From NCBI RefSeq assembly GCF_000382885.1, contig NZ_CAVK010000155.1, positions 1 through 37,275 on the forward strand: a DNA stretch of 37,275 nt. Direction: 5' to 3'. Each line of letters begins with the position of its first letter. Position 1 is the first letter of the stretch. This DNA comes from Sphingobium indicum BiD32. GTDB lineage: Bacteria; Pseudomonadota; Alphaproteobacteria; Sphingomonadales; Sphingomonadaceae. The notes below the pieces were generated by a model. The model was given only the letters and a program-made list of their open reading frames with translations. It searched no databases and was not told where the DNA came from. Shown here one piece after another: positions 15,765 to 23,860 of the stretch. The position numbers were made by a program, and so were the translations under genes.

Positions 15765-17138
15765 TCAGTTAACGCCCAATGTTTCTGATGCGTGGGCGAC
15801 GAGGTTCAGCGTTACCGCCCAGGCGGCGACATTCTGCCGCAGCTGCGCCGGATCGACCTTGTCCAGCGTGTCGTCAGGCGTGTGATGCAGGTCGAAATAG
15901 CGGGTGCCATCCTGTTGCAGGTCGATCACCGGCACGCCAGCCTTCACCAGCGGCGCAATGTCGGCCCCGCCGCCCGCTTCCTGCTTGCTGGCACCGATAC
16001 CCAAAGGCGCAAGTGCTCCCGCAATGCGCGTGGCGAGCGCGTCATGCCCCTGTGGCAGTTTGAAATCGACGCGCCAGACGCGATCGGCGCCAAAGTCCGA
16101 TTCGATCGCCAGCGCATGTTTCTCGCTACCATGCGCCTTATAATAGGCCCGCGCGCCGTCGCCGCCGACCTCCTCTGCGCCAGCCATCAGCACGCGGATG
16201 GTGCGCCGGGGCTGGCCCGCCTTTGCCACCTGCAACGCCGCAGCCGCCGCGATGCCGCAGCCGGTTGCATCGTCGATCGCGCCGGTGCCCTGGTCCCAGC
16301 TGTCGAGATGACAGGCCGCGATCACGACGCCCGCCGCCGGATCGCTGCCCGGAATTTCCGCGATGACATTGCCCGACGGCTGGTCCTTGAGCATTTTCGA
16401 GGTCAGCGTCAGGTGCAGCTTCACCGGCTGCCCGCGCGCGATAACGCGGGCCAGTTGCTCGGCATCGGGGACCGAAAGCGCAGCGGCCGGAATCGGCGTC
16501 ACGCCATCCGCCCACATCTGCACCCCGGTATGGGGCAGACGGTGATGATCGGTGCCGATCGATCGGATCAATATGGCGATCGCGCCCTTTTTCGACGCGA
16601 TGCTGGGTCCCTGCCGCCGCGCGGCACCGAAATAGCCGTAGGACGATCCGTCCTGCGTCGCTGCCATATCGTGGCTGACGAAGGCGATCTTGCCCTTCAC
16701 GCTGGCGGCGGGCGCAGCCTCCAGATCGGCGATGGTCGGAAAATAGACCACGTCGCCTTCGATCCCCTTGTCCGGGGTCGATCCGCTGTTACCGAGCGCC
16801 GCCAGCACCAGATTTTGCGGGAAGGGGGAGAGGATTTTCGCTTCGTCGCGGCCGCGCACCCATACCGGCATGGTATAGGGTTCGGCGCGCACATTGCTGA
16901 ACCCCAGCGCCTTGAGCTTCGCCACCGCCCAGTCGCGCGCGCGCGCCTCCTGCGGCGTGCCGGCCGGACGCGGGCCGACTTCGGTAGTCAGGCCTTCGGT
17001 GAAATCCCAGGCAACATCATCCCTGAGCGCAGCGTCGCGAATCGCGGCGCTGTCTGCCGGGGCGGCATGGGACAGGACGGGGGTGAGGAGGCTGCCAAGG
17101 AGGAGGGCGGCAAGCGTGCCCGATCGGATTTTCTGCAT
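15765..17138 (-). CDS. Exported M28-family zinc aminopeptidase
   Basis: This is a metallopeptidase of family M28 with a PA-type insert. The 457 residues start with a Sec signal peptide (MQKIRSGTLAALLLGSLLTP...SHA, cleavage near residue 25), so it acts in the periplasm or outside the cell. The dizinc ligand pattern is visible: H277 in 'ACHLDSWDQGTGAIDDATG', D289 bridging, E322/E323 in 'GAEEVGGDG', D348 in 'ESDFGAD', and H418/H419 in 'DLHHTPDDT'. The insert (about 120-250) resembles a protease-associated domain. Substrate specificity cannot be read from sequence, and glutamate carboxypeptidase-like M28 enzymes are also possible. It is transcribed divergently from ettA. Confidence 0.93.
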   Translation of the reverse strand: MQKIRSGTLAALLLGSLLTPVLSHAAPADSAAIRDAALRDDVAWDFTEGLTTEVGPRPAGTPQEARARDWAVAKLKALGFSNVRAEPYTMPVWVRGRDEAKILSPFPQNLVLAALGNSGSTPDKGIEGDVVYFPTIADLEAAPAASVKGKIAFVSHDMAATQDGSSYGYFGAARRQGPSIASKKGAIAILIRSIGTDHHRLPHTGVQMWADGVTPIPAAALSVPDAEQLARVIARGQPVKLHLTLTSKMLKDQPSGNVIAEIPGSDPAAGVVIAACHLDSWDQGTGAIDDATGCGIAAAAALQVAKAGQPRRTIRVLMAGAEEVGGDGARAYYKAHGSEKHALAIESDFGADRVWRVDFKLPQGHDALATRIAGALAPLGIGASKQEAGGGADIAPLVKAGVPVIDLQQDGTRYFDLHHTPDDTLDKVDPAQLRQNVAAWAVTLNLVAHASETLGVN

Positions 17139-17237
17139 GGATGAGAGCGTAGCGAGCCATCACCCATTTGCCAATGCGCCCCGCCTCCGCTAACTCCGCG
17201 CCAAATCCTCTTATCCTACCGTTGGAGCTGCCCGAAC

Positions 17238-18923
17238 ATGTCCGCCTCCTCGCAATATGCCTATGTCATGAAGAGCATGACCAAGAGCTTCCCCGGCGCT
17301 GCCAAGCCGGTGCTGAGCAACATCAACCTGCAATTTTATCGCGGGTCCAAGATCGGCATCGTCGGGCCGAACGGTGCGGGCAAGTCGACCCTGATCAAGA
17401 TCATGGCCGGCATCGACACCGATTTCACCGGTGAAGCCTGGCCGGGCGAGAATATCACGGTCGGCTATCTGGCGCAGGAGCCGCAACTCGACCCGACCAA
17501 GACGGTGCTGGAAAACGTCAAGGACGGCGCGCGCGAGACCGCGGACAAGATGGACCGCTTCAACGAGATCAGCAACATCATGGCCGATCCGCCGGAGGAC
17601 GTCGATTTCGACGCGCTGATGGAGGAAATGGGGACGTTGCAGGAACAGATCGACGCGGTCGATGGCTGGACGCTCGACAACCAGCTGGAAATCGCGATGG
17701 AGGCGCTGCGCTGCCCGCCGTCCGACTGGTCGGTCGAAAATCTGTCGGGCGGTGAAAAGCGCCGCATTGCGCTGACCCGCCTGCTGATCCAGAAGCCCGA
17801 CATCCTGCTGCTCGACGAACCGACCAACCATCTGGATGCGGAAAGCGTCACCTGGCTGGAAAATCACCTGAAGGAATATGCGGGCGCGGTGCTGATGATC
17901 ACCCATGACCGCTATTTCCTCGACAATGTCGTGGGCTGGATTCTGGAACTCGATCGGGGCAAATATTTCCCCTATGAAGGCAATTACTCCACCTATCTGG
18001 AGAAGAAGGCCAAACGTCTGGAGCAGGAGGACCGCGAGGCTTCGGGCCGCCAGAAGGCGATCAATGACGAGCTGGAATGGATCCGGCAGGGCACCAAGGG
18101 CCGCCAGACCAAGTCCAAGGCACGTATCAAGAAGTTTGAGGAACTGGTCGCTGGCCAGAATAACCGCTCGCCGGGCAAGGCGCAGATCGTCATCCAGGTG
18201 CCGGAGCGGCTGGGCGGCAAGGTGATCGAGTTCAAGGGCATTTCCAAGGCGTTTGGTGACAAGCTGCTGTTCGAGGATCTGTCCTTCCTGCTTCCTCCGG
18301 GCGGCATTGTCGGTGTGATCGGGCCGAACGGCGCGGGTAAATCGACCTTGTTCAAGCTGATCACCGGCCAGGAAAAGCCCGATTCGGGCGAGATCGACAT
18401 CGGCACGACTGTGCGTCTGGGCTTTGTCGACCAGAGCCGCGACCATCTGGACGACAGCAAGAATGTCTGGGAGGAAGTGTCCGACGGCCTCGATTATGTG
18501 AAGGTCAATGGCCATGACATGTCGACGCGGGCCTATGTCGGCGCCTTCAACTTCAAGGGGCAGGACCAGCAGAAGAATGTCGGCAAGCTGTCGGGCGGTG
18601 AGCGCAACCGCGTCCACATCGCCAAGATGCTGAAAAAGGGCGGCAACGTGCTGCTGCTCGACGAACCGACCAACGATCTGGACGTCGAAACGCTGGGCGC
18701 GCTGGAAGAAGCGATCGAAAATTTCGCGGGCTGCGCCGTGGTCATCAGCCATGACCGCTTCTTCCTCGATCGCCTCGCCACCCACATCCTCGCCTTCGAG
18801 GGCGACAGCCATGTCGAATGGTTTGAGGGGAATTTTGAGGCTTATGAGGAAGATAAGCGCCGTCGCCTGGGCGACGCGGCCGATCGTCCGACGCGGCTGG
18901 CCTATAAGAAACTGACCCGCTGA
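17238..18923 (+). CDS. ettA: ABC-F translation factor EttA
   Basis: EttA is the energy-dependent translational throttle, an ABC-F ATPase that binds the ribosomal E site. The 561 residues are of standard length. There are two nucleotide-binding domains, with Walker A GPNGAGKS at 43-50 and again near 359, and signature motifs LSGGEKRR and LSGGERNRV. Each has a DEPTN Walker B. The EttA-type linker (about 240-320, 'YLEKKAKRLEQEDREASGRQ') contains 'IRQGTKGRQTKSKARI'. It has no membrane domain. The GTG or ATG choice is not an issue, since ATG 17238 is the first good start. A strong terminator follows. Confidence 0.96.
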   Translation: MSASSQYAYVMKSMTKSFPGAAKPVLSNINLQFYRGSKIGIVGPNGAGKSTLIKIMAGIDTDFTGEAWPGENITVGYLAQEPQLDPTKTVLENVKDGARETADKMDRFNEISNIMADPPEDVDFDALMEEMGTLQEQIDAVDGWTLDNQLEIAMEALRCPPSDWSVENLSGGEKRRIALTRLLIQKPDILLLDEPTNHLDAESVTWLENHLKEYAGAVLMITHDRYFLDNVVGWILELDRGKYFPYEGNYSTYLEKKAKRLEQEDREASGRQKAINDELEWIRQGTKGRQTKSKARIKKFEELVAGQNNRSPGKAQIVIQVPERLGGKVIEFKGISKAFGDKLLFEDLSFLLPPGGIVGVIGPNGAGKSTLFKLITGQEKPDSGEIDIGTTVRLGFVDQSRDHLDDSKNVWEEVSDGLDYVKVNGHDMSTRAYVGAFNFKGQDQQKNVGKLSGGERNRVHIAKMLKKGGNVLLLDEPTNDLDVETLGALEEAIENFAGCAVVISHDRFFLDRLATHILAFEGDSHVEWFEGNFEAYEEDKRRRLGDAADRPTRLAYKKLTR

Positions 18924-18934
18924 TTGGACGTTTC

Positions 18935-18975
18935 AGCCGGGCGGTTGCAAAAATTGCAACTGCCCGGCTGTTTTT
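18935..18975 (+). terminator. Rho-independent terminator of ettA
   Basis: Inverted repeat 18935-18950 (agccgggcggttgcaa) and 18954-18969 pairs over 16 positions with one G-U. It is followed by GTTTTT. It lies 12 bases after the ettA stop. Confidence 0.92.
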
Positions 18976-18985
18976 CGCACTTGCG

Positions 18986-19001
18986 ATATTAGCGCTAATA
19001 T
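18986..19001. promoter_or_regulatory. Perfect 16-bp palindrome, possible operator over a -10 element
   Basis: ATATTAGCGCTAATAT is a perfect inverted repeat with centre GCGC, resembling LacI-family operators such as TGTTAGCGCTAACA. Its right half contains TAATAT, a reasonable -10 for the transcript proposed at about 19002-19078. No regulator gene is next to it. Sequence symmetry is certain. Function is inferred. Confidence 0.5.
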
Positions 19002-19078
19002 TTGAAGAGGGCAGTGCCTTTCAGGCATCCTCTCCTAAACTTTACGGGCCGGTCCTTCACAGGATCGGCCTTTTTTTT
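19002..19078 (+). ncRNA. Candidate small RNA
   Basis: Between two rho-independent terminators lies a short unit that can only be a separate transcript. It has a 5' hairpin (AGAGG 19006-19010 with CCTCT 19029-19033, and GTGCC 19014-19018 with GGCAT 19024-19028 around loop TTTCA), a single-stranded stretch cctaaactttac, and a terminator hairpin with eight T. The 5' hairpin exposes pyrimidine-rich CCTCTCC, which could pair with ribosome binding sites. The U tail is of the kind Hfq binds, and an Hfq gene is present in this window. No coding frame is credible here. I do not recognise a named family with certainty. Confidence 0.55.
19047..19078 (+). terminator. Rho-independent terminator of the candidate sRNA
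   Basis: GGCCGGTCC (19047-19055) and GGATCGGCC (19062-19070) form a 9-position stem with one A-G mismatch around loop TTCACA. Eight T follow (19071-19078). Because ettA already has a terminator at 18935, this one implies an extra transcript. Confidence 0.88.
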
Positions 19079-19128
19079 GGGTTAGGCCACCTATCCCTCT
19101 CCATTGCGGGAGAGAGATAAATGGAGCC

Positions 19129-19941
19129 TCAGCTCACCCGCTTGATCCACACCTGTCCGCCTTCACGCGATTCGGTGATGAAGTTGGGGATCGCCTGCAC
19201 GAGATCGGACAGGCGCTTATAGCCATAATTGCGTACGTCGAAGCTGGAGCGGTTGCCGGCGAGCTGGCCCACGGACCCCAGCAGCACAAAGCCGCGCTCG
19301 TCGCGTTTGACCGAATCATAGGCGTCGATCAGCAGCTTGATGACCTCGTCATCGACAGCCTTCTTCACGACCGGGGCAGTTGCTGGAGCAGGCGCGGATG
19401 CTGGTGGAGTGGCTTTCGCTGGCGCGGCTTTGCTTTCGTCAGACCTGGGTGCGCGAGCCGGGGCGGCGACCTTCCTGACGACCGGCTCCTGCGCTTCGGC
19501 CAGCGCCACCACGTCGATGAAGCGGGTGCAGGCGCGGCGGAAGCCCTCCGGCGAATTCATCCGACCAAAACCATAGACCGGGATGCCCTGTTGCCGGATG
19601 CGCGTGACCAGCGGGGTGAAATCGCTGTCGCTCGACATCAGGCCAAAGCCGCTGACCCGACCGCTCGCCATCAGGTCCATGGCGTCGATCGTCATCTTCA
19701 TGTCGGTGGCGTTCTTGCCCTTGGTCAGGTCGAACTGCTGCTGCGGCTCGATCGCCTGCGCGATCGACAGCGCGGCCCAGCTCTTGAGCGTCGCCTTGCT
19801 CCAGTTACCATAGGCGCGGCGGATATTGACCGTGCCCAGCTCCGCCAGCACCGTCATCACCGGATCGAAATGGGCCGCCGACGCATTGTCCGCATCGATC
19901 AGCAGGGCGATATTGCCGCTCGGCCCGTCCAGTGACGTCAT
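19129..19941 (-). CDS. NYN (LabA-like PIN) domain protein with C-terminal OST-HTH/LOTUS domain
   Basis: The 270 residues form two modules. The N-terminal NYN/PIN nuclease-like domain (about 8-150) has acidic motifs 'ALLIDADNAS', 'GKNATDMKMTIDAMDLM' and 'GLMSSDSDFTPLVTRIR', which keep the aspartates expected of a metal-dependent RNase. A Pro/Ala/Lys-rich linker (about 153-193) leads to an OST-HTH/LOTUS-type domain (about 195-268, 'LLGSVGQLAGNRSSFDVRNYGYKRLSDLVQAI'), a fold known for RNA or G-quadruplex binding. The combination suggests RNA processing, but no substrate is known. AAGGA precedes the ATG by 6 bases and overlaps the carbonic anhydrase stop, so the two form an operon. Confidence 0.88.
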   Translation of the reverse strand: MTSLDGPSGNIALLIDADNASAAHFDPVMTVLAELGTVNIRRAYGNWSKATLKSWAALSIAQAIEPQQQFDLTKGKNATDMKMTIDAMDLMASGRVSGFGLMSSDSDFTPLVTRIRQQGIPVYGFGRMNSPEGFRRACTRFIDVVALAEAQEPVVRKVAAPARAPRSDESKAAPAKATPPASAPAPATAPVVKKAVDDEVIKLLIDAYDSVKRDERGFVLLGSVGQLAGNRSSFDVRNYGYKRLSDLVQAIPNFITESREGGQVWIKRVS

Positions 19942-19952
19942 GATATGTCCTT

Positions 19953-20591
19953 TCAGGCGGGGGAGAAAATGCCGCTCTGCTCATCCATGACATGCAGTTG
20001 GCCGTCGGAAATGGCAAAGAAAGCGCCGATCAGTTTCAACGCGCCCTTGCGTTCCTTGGACCGGACGCAAGGGAATGTGCGCAGGTTGGCGAGACTCACC
20101 TTGACGCTTTCCTGCTCCATCGCCCGTTCGACGTCCCGGCTGCGATCGTCGCCATAACGGGCGATCACCGTTTCGCGCGCCGGGTCCAGCAGCTCGATCC
20201 AGCTATGGATGAAACCGCCTTCGCCAGGTTCTGCATCCTTGAGATCATGACTGAGCGCTGCCTTGCAACCCCCGCATTTACCATGGCCCATGACGATGAT
20301 TTCGCTGACCTTGAGCACCTGCACGGCAAATTCCAGCGCGGCCGATACGCCATGATGGCCCGGCGTCGTTTCAAACGGCGGCACCAGCGCGGCGACATTG
20401 CGCACGACGAAAATCTCGCCGGGGTTCGTGTCGAAAATCTGCGCGGGGTCGACCCGGCTGTCCGAACAGGCGATGATCATCACCCTGGGGCTTTGCCCTT
20501 CGCTCAGTTCGTCCCACCGCTCGCGCTGCTGGGTCCAGCCGGTCTGGCGGAAACGGCGATAGCCTTCGATCATATTGGAAAAATCAGCCAT
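19953..20591 (-). CDS. Beta-class carbonic anhydrase
   Basis: This is a zinc enzyme interconverting CO2 and bicarbonate, probably cytoplasmic because no signal peptide is seen. The 212 residues carry the beta-CA zinc and catalytic set: C42, D44 and R46 in 'ACSDSRVDP', and H103 and C106 in 'GHGKCGGC'. I start at the ATG at 20591 ([16 protein letters not shown]). An upstream in-frame ATG at 20651 would add 20 residues of non-family sequence reaching toward lipA. It is the first gene of a two-gene operon with the NYN protein and is divergent from lipA, with 89 bases between starts. Confidence 0.94.
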   Translation of the reverse strand: MADFSNMIEGYRRFRQTGWTQQRERWDELSEGQSPRVMIIACSDSRVDPAQIFDTNPGEIFVVRNVAALVPPFETTPGHHGVSAALEFAVQVLKVSEIIVMGHGKCGGCKAALSHDLKDAEPGEGGFIHSWIELLDPARETVIARYGDDRSRDVERAMEQESVKVSLANLRTFPCVRSKERKGALKLIGAFFAISDGQLHVMDEQSGIFSPA

Positions 20592-20680
20592 GCCATGGTC
20601 TGTGCCGCACAATGGGGAAGCTGGCAAGCATGGCCATATGGGGACTGGCAAGTCTGGCGCTGGATCGCTATCTGGGGCGG

Positions 20681-21625
20681 ATGAACGACATCGCCCCGAT
20701 CCCCATGCCCGGTGACCCTGCCAAGCCGGAGCGCACGCGCAAACCCGACTGGATTCGCGTCAAGGCGCCGACCAGCCCGGCTTATCATGAAACGCGCAAG
20801 CTGATGCGGGACAAGGGGCTCAACACGGTCTGCGAGGAAGCGGCCTGCCCGAATATCGGCGAATGCTGGACCAAGAAGCACGCCACAGTGATGATCCTGG
20901 GCGACGTCTGCACGCGCGCCTGCGCCTTTTGCAACGTCAAGACCGGGATGCCGCGCAAGGTTGATGTCAACGAACCGCAGAATCTGGCGGATGCCTGTGC
21001 TGAAATGGGGTTGGAACATATCGTCATCACCTCGGTCGATCGCGACGATCTGCCCGACGGTGGCGCATCGCAATTTGTGAAAGTGATCGAGGCGCTGCGC
21101 CGCACCACACCCAATACGACGATCGAAATTCTGACGCCGGATTTCCGCAACAAGCATGAACGCGCGGTCGAGATGATCGTCACGGCCCGGCCCGACGTCT
21201 ATAATCATAATCTGGAGACGGTCCCACGCCTCTACCCGACCATCCGCCCCGGCGCGCGCTATTATGCCTCGTTGCGGCTGCTGGAGTCGGTCAAGCGGCT
21301 GGACCCGTCCATCTTCACCAAGTCGGGCATCATGCTGGGGCTGGGCGAGGAGCGGCTGGAAGTGCATCAGGTGATGGACGACATGCGATCGGCCGACATC
21401 GATTTCCTGACCATGGGCCAATATCTCCAGCCCACGCCCAAGCACGCCAAGGTGATCGAGTTCGTCACCCCGGCCGCGTTCAACGCCTATGCCGCGATCG
21501 CGCGGGCCAAGGGCTTCCTGCAGGTTGCGTCCAGCCCGCTCACCCGGTCAAGCTATCATGCGGGCGCGGACTTTGCCGAAATGCGCGCCGCGCGTGAAGC
21601 CAAGCTGGCCAAGGCCGCCCGGTAA
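20681..21625 (+). CDS. lipA: Lipoyl synthase LipA
   Basis: LipA is a radical SAM enzyme inserting sulfur at C6 and C8 of octanoyl chains on lipoyl domains. The 314 residues have the auxiliary cluster cysteines C51, C56 and C62 ('[12 protein letters not shown]') and the radical SAM CxxxCxxC at C77, C81 and C84 ('CTRACAFC'). Family motifs 'LTPDFRN', '[11 protein letters not shown]' and 'SGIMLGLGE' follow. ATG 20681 ([11 protein letters not shown]) with an adjacent G-rich tract is preferred. Earlier in-frame ATGs lie toward the divergent carbonic anhydrase start and add unrelated sequence. The COQ10-like gene follows after 4 bases. Confidence 0.97.
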   Translation: MNDIAPIPMPGDPAKPERTRKPDWIRVKAPTSPAYHETRKLMRDKGLNTVCEEAACPNIGECWTKKHATVMILGDVCTRACAFCNVKTGMPRKVDVNEPQNLADACAEMGLEHIVITSVDRDDLPDGGASQFVKVIEALRRTTPNTTIEILTPDFRNKHERAVEMIVTARPDVYNHNLETVPRLYPTIRPGARYYASLRLLESVKRLDPSIFTKSGIMLGLGEERLEVHQVMDDMRSADIDFLTMGQYLQPTPKHAKVIEFVTPAAFNAYAAIARAKGFLQVASSPLTRSSYHAGADFAEMRAAREAKLAKAAR

Positions 21626-21629
21626 ATCC

Positions 21630-22106
21630 ATGCATCGGCATAACGAGACCCGCCATCTTCCCTACAGCCCGACGCAGATGTTCGACCTGGTGGCGGATGT
21701 CGCGCGCTACCCCGAATTTCTCCCCTGGATCAGTGCGATCCGGGTCCGATCGGACAGCGATACCGAAATGGTCGCCGACATGATCGTTGGGTTCAAGGGG
21801 ATCAAGGAAAGCTTCACCTCGCGCGTCCACAAGCATCGGCCCGACCATGTCCGGGTCGATTATCTCGACGGGCCATTAAAGCATCTGCACAATGAATGGC
21901 GCTTCCGCGATGACGGGCAGGGCGGGGTGCTGGTCGATTTCGAGGTCGAGTTCGCGTTCAAGAACCGCCTGTTCGAGATGCTGGCGGGGCAGATGTTCGA
22001 CAAGGCGCTGCGCAAGATGATCGGCGCGTTCGAGACGCGCGCCGCCCAGCTTTATGCGCCAGGCGAATCGGGCAGCAGCAGTTCCAGCGCACACAGCGCC
22101 GCCTGA
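21630..22106 (+). CDS. Coenzyme Q-binding COQ10 / RatA-type START-domain protein
   Basis: The 158 residues span a single polyketide-cyclase/START domain of the COQ10/RatA family. The N-terminal 'LPYSPTQMFDLVADVARYPEFLPW' and central 'DYLDGPLKHLHNEWRF' are typical. Members are described as coenzyme Q chaperones in respiration and, in E. coli, as the RatA ribosome-associated toxin. In alphaproteobacteria, coupling to lipA is common and favours the quinone role. A low-complexity Ser-rich tail (GSSSSSAHSAA) is present. ATG 21630 is 4 bases after the lipA stop. Its last 55 bases overlap the convergent pncC-like gene. Confidence 0.9.
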   Translation: MHRHNETRHLPYSPTQMFDLVADVARYPEFLPWISAIRVRSDSDTEMVADMIVGFKGIKESFTSRVHKHRPDHVRVDYLDGPLKHLHNEWRFRDDGQGGVLVDFEVEFAFKNRLFEMLAGQMFDKALRKMIGAFETRAAQLYAPGESGSSSSSAHSAA

Positions 22107-22570
22107 AGCCGCACGCCGCCCCGGCCATCATTGTCGAAATAGCGCATGTCCGCGACGATCTTGTCGGGACTCGCCCCGCGTTCGGCGCGGGCGAATACGA
22201 CGGTGCCGACCGGCTTTTGCTCGGTTCCGCCGCCCGGCCCGGCGATCCCGGTGATGGCGACGGCGACATGGGCATGACTTTTGAGCAATGCCCCCTGCGC
22301 CATCGCCCAGGCGGTGGCGATGGAGACCGCCCCGAAAGTTTCCAGCACATCATGCGAAACTTTCAGAAGTTCCGCCTTCATATCGTTGGAATAGGTAACA
22401 AATCCGGCCTCGAACACGTCGGAAGAACCGGCGATTTCGGTGAGCGCTGCGGACACCAGCCCCCCGGTGCAGCTTTCGGCGACGGCAATGGTGCGCCCGG
22501 CGCGGCGGTTGGCGATGATGACCCGGTCGGCAAGTTCGACCAGGATGGTGGGGAGGATGCTGTCTGGCAT
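22052..22570 (-). CDS. pncC: CinA-family nicotinamide-nucleotide amidase (PncC-like)
   Basis: PncC-type enzymes deamidate nicotinamide mononucleotide in pyridine nucleotide recycling. The 172 residues are the stand-alone CinA C-terminal domain without the N-terminal MoaB-like part. Conserved stretches are 'AVAESCTGGLVSAALTEIAGSS' split around the serine, and 'AITGIAGPGGGTEQKPVGTV'. I start at the ATG at 22570 (MPDSILPTILVEL), 4 bases after the ispDF stop, so it is the second gene of an ispDF operon. Its 3' end overlaps the COQ10-like gene on the other strand by 55 bases. The enzymatic function is inferred from the family. Confidence 0.9.
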   Translation of the reverse strand: MPDSILPTILVELADRVIIANRRAGRTIAVAESCTGGLVSAALTEIAGSSDVFEAGFVTYSNDMKAELLKVSHDVLETFGAVSIATAWAMAQGALLKSHAHVAVAITGIAGPGGGTEQKPVGTVVFARAERGASPDKIVADMRYFDNDGRGGVRLQAALCALELLLPDSPGA

Positions 22571-22574
22571 AGGA

Positions 22575-23750
22575 TCAGGATAGCGCGGGAAGGGAGAGGG
22601 TGGCAACCGCTTGTGCCGCAATACCTTCGCGCCGCCCGGCAAAGCCCAGCCGCTCGGTGGTGGTCGCTTTCACACTGACCCGCTCGACGGGTACGTCGAG
22701 TATCTCGGCGATCCGCGCGCGCATGGCGTCGCGATGCGGGCCGATCCTGGGGGCTTCGCAGATGATGGTCAGGTCGACATGGTCGATCGTGCCGCCGCGC
22801 GCCGCAACCCGGTCCCGCGCATAGGCCAGGAAGCGATCGGATGAAGCCCCGCGCCACTGCGCGTCGGATGGTGGAAAGTGACTGCCAATATCCCCCTCCG
22901 CCAGCGCCCCCAGCAACGCATCGACGATGGCGTGCAGCGCCACGTCCGCATCGCTATGCCCGGCCAGGCCGCGGTCATGCGGCACCAGCACTCCGCCCAG
23001 CCACAATTCCTCATCCGGGGCGAGGCGGTGGACGTCATAGCCCATGCCGACGCGCACCGTGCGGGCGCTGGCCAGCCGGGCCTCTGCACGGGCAAAATCC
23101 TGCTTATAGGTCAATTTTTCCAGCCCCTCGTCGCCCGCGACCAATGTGACGTCATGGCCCCAGCCTTTCATGATCTGCGCGTCGTCGGTGGCTTCGCGGC
23201 TTTCATCCCAGCCGCGATGGGCTGCAAGGATCGTGTCGAAGCGAAAGACTTGTGGCGTCTGCACCCGGAATAGATCGTCGCGCGCCACGCCATCGCCCAT
23301 CGCTCCGCCCATGCCACGCACCAGCGTATCAGCGACCGGCAGCACCGGGATCGCCCCCTGCGCATCGTCCAGCGCCGCCAGCAACCGATTAACGACTGCA
23401 CCGGGCAAAAAGGGCCGCGCCGCGTCATGGATCAGCACCCGGTCAACGCCGCCCGCCGCCGCAATCGCCTCCAGCCCAGCCCGCACCGATCCGCGCCGAC
23501 TGTCCGCGCCTTGCGTCATTCCCGCCACCACGCGACCGCCCAGCAGCGCGCGCACCTGCGCCTCCTGTCCAGCCCCGATCACCAGATGGATCGCGTCGAT
23601 GTCCTCATGCGCTGCCAGAGCGTCCACTGCATGGGCGATCACCGCCTTGCCGCCAACGACGCGGAATTGCTTGGGAATGTCCCCGCCCGCGCGGCTGCCG
23701 GTACCAGCGGCGACCAGCAGGGCGACGGTTCTGTGCCTGTTGTCAGTCAT
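22575..23750 (-). CDS. ispDF: Bifunctional IspD/IspF of the MEP isoprenoid pathway
   Basis: This fusion combines 2-C-methyl-D-erythritol 4-phosphate cytidylyltransferase (IspD, about 1-230) and 2-C-methyl-D-erythritol 2,4-cyclodiphosphate synthase (IspF, about 233-391). IspD shows the nucleotide-binding 'LLVAAGTGSRAGGDIPKQF' and 'RVLIHDAARPFL'. IspF shows metal ligands D239 and H241 in 'GMGYDVHRL' and H273 in 'GHSDADVALHAIVDALLGAL'. The 391-residue fusion is the common arrangement in alphaproteobacteria. ATG at 23750 (MTDNRHRTVALLVAAG) is preferred over upstream in-frame ATGs. It is divergent from dusB. Confidence 0.96.
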   Translation of the reverse strand: MTDNRHRTVALLVAAGTGSRAGGDIPKQFRVVGGKAVIAHAVDALAAHEDIDAIHLVIGAGQEAQVRALLGGRVVAGMTQGADSRRGSVRAGLEAIAAAGGVDRVLIHDAARPFLPGAVVNRLLAALDDAQGAIPVLPVADTLVRGMGGAMGDGVARDDLFRVQTPQVFRFDTILAAHRGWDESREATDDAQIMKGWGHDVTLVAGDEGLEKLTYKQDFARAEARLASARTVRVGMGYDVHRLAPDEELWLGGVLVPHDRGLAGHSDADVALHAIVDALLGALAEGDIGSHFPPSDAQWRGASSDRFLAYARDRVAARGGTIDHVDLTIICEAPRIGPHRDAMRARIAEILDVPVERVSVKATTTERLGFAGRREGIAAQAVATLSLPALS

Positions 23751-23826
23751 GGCGCGGGGCATAGACGCTTGGGCGTGCCCCCGCCAGACCCCTTCGCTTG
23801 CTCCACAGGCCAATAACCGCTATGGG

Positions 23827-23845
23827 CTGCCTGTTTTTTAGGCAG
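23827..23845. repeat. Small inverted repeat upstream of dusB
   Basis: CTGCCT-gtttttt-AGGCAG forms a 6-bp stem 16 bases before the dusB start, in the 110-base gap between divergent ispDF and dusB. It has no T tail after the stem, so it is not a classic terminator. It may affect dusB leader structure. The role is unproven. Confidence 0.4.
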
Positions 23846-23860
23846 TATCGTTCGAGTATC

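Noticed and set aside
23827..23845. Hairpin upstream of dusB as a terminator
   Set aside because: The T run is in the loop rather than after the stem, and no + strand gene ends just before it.
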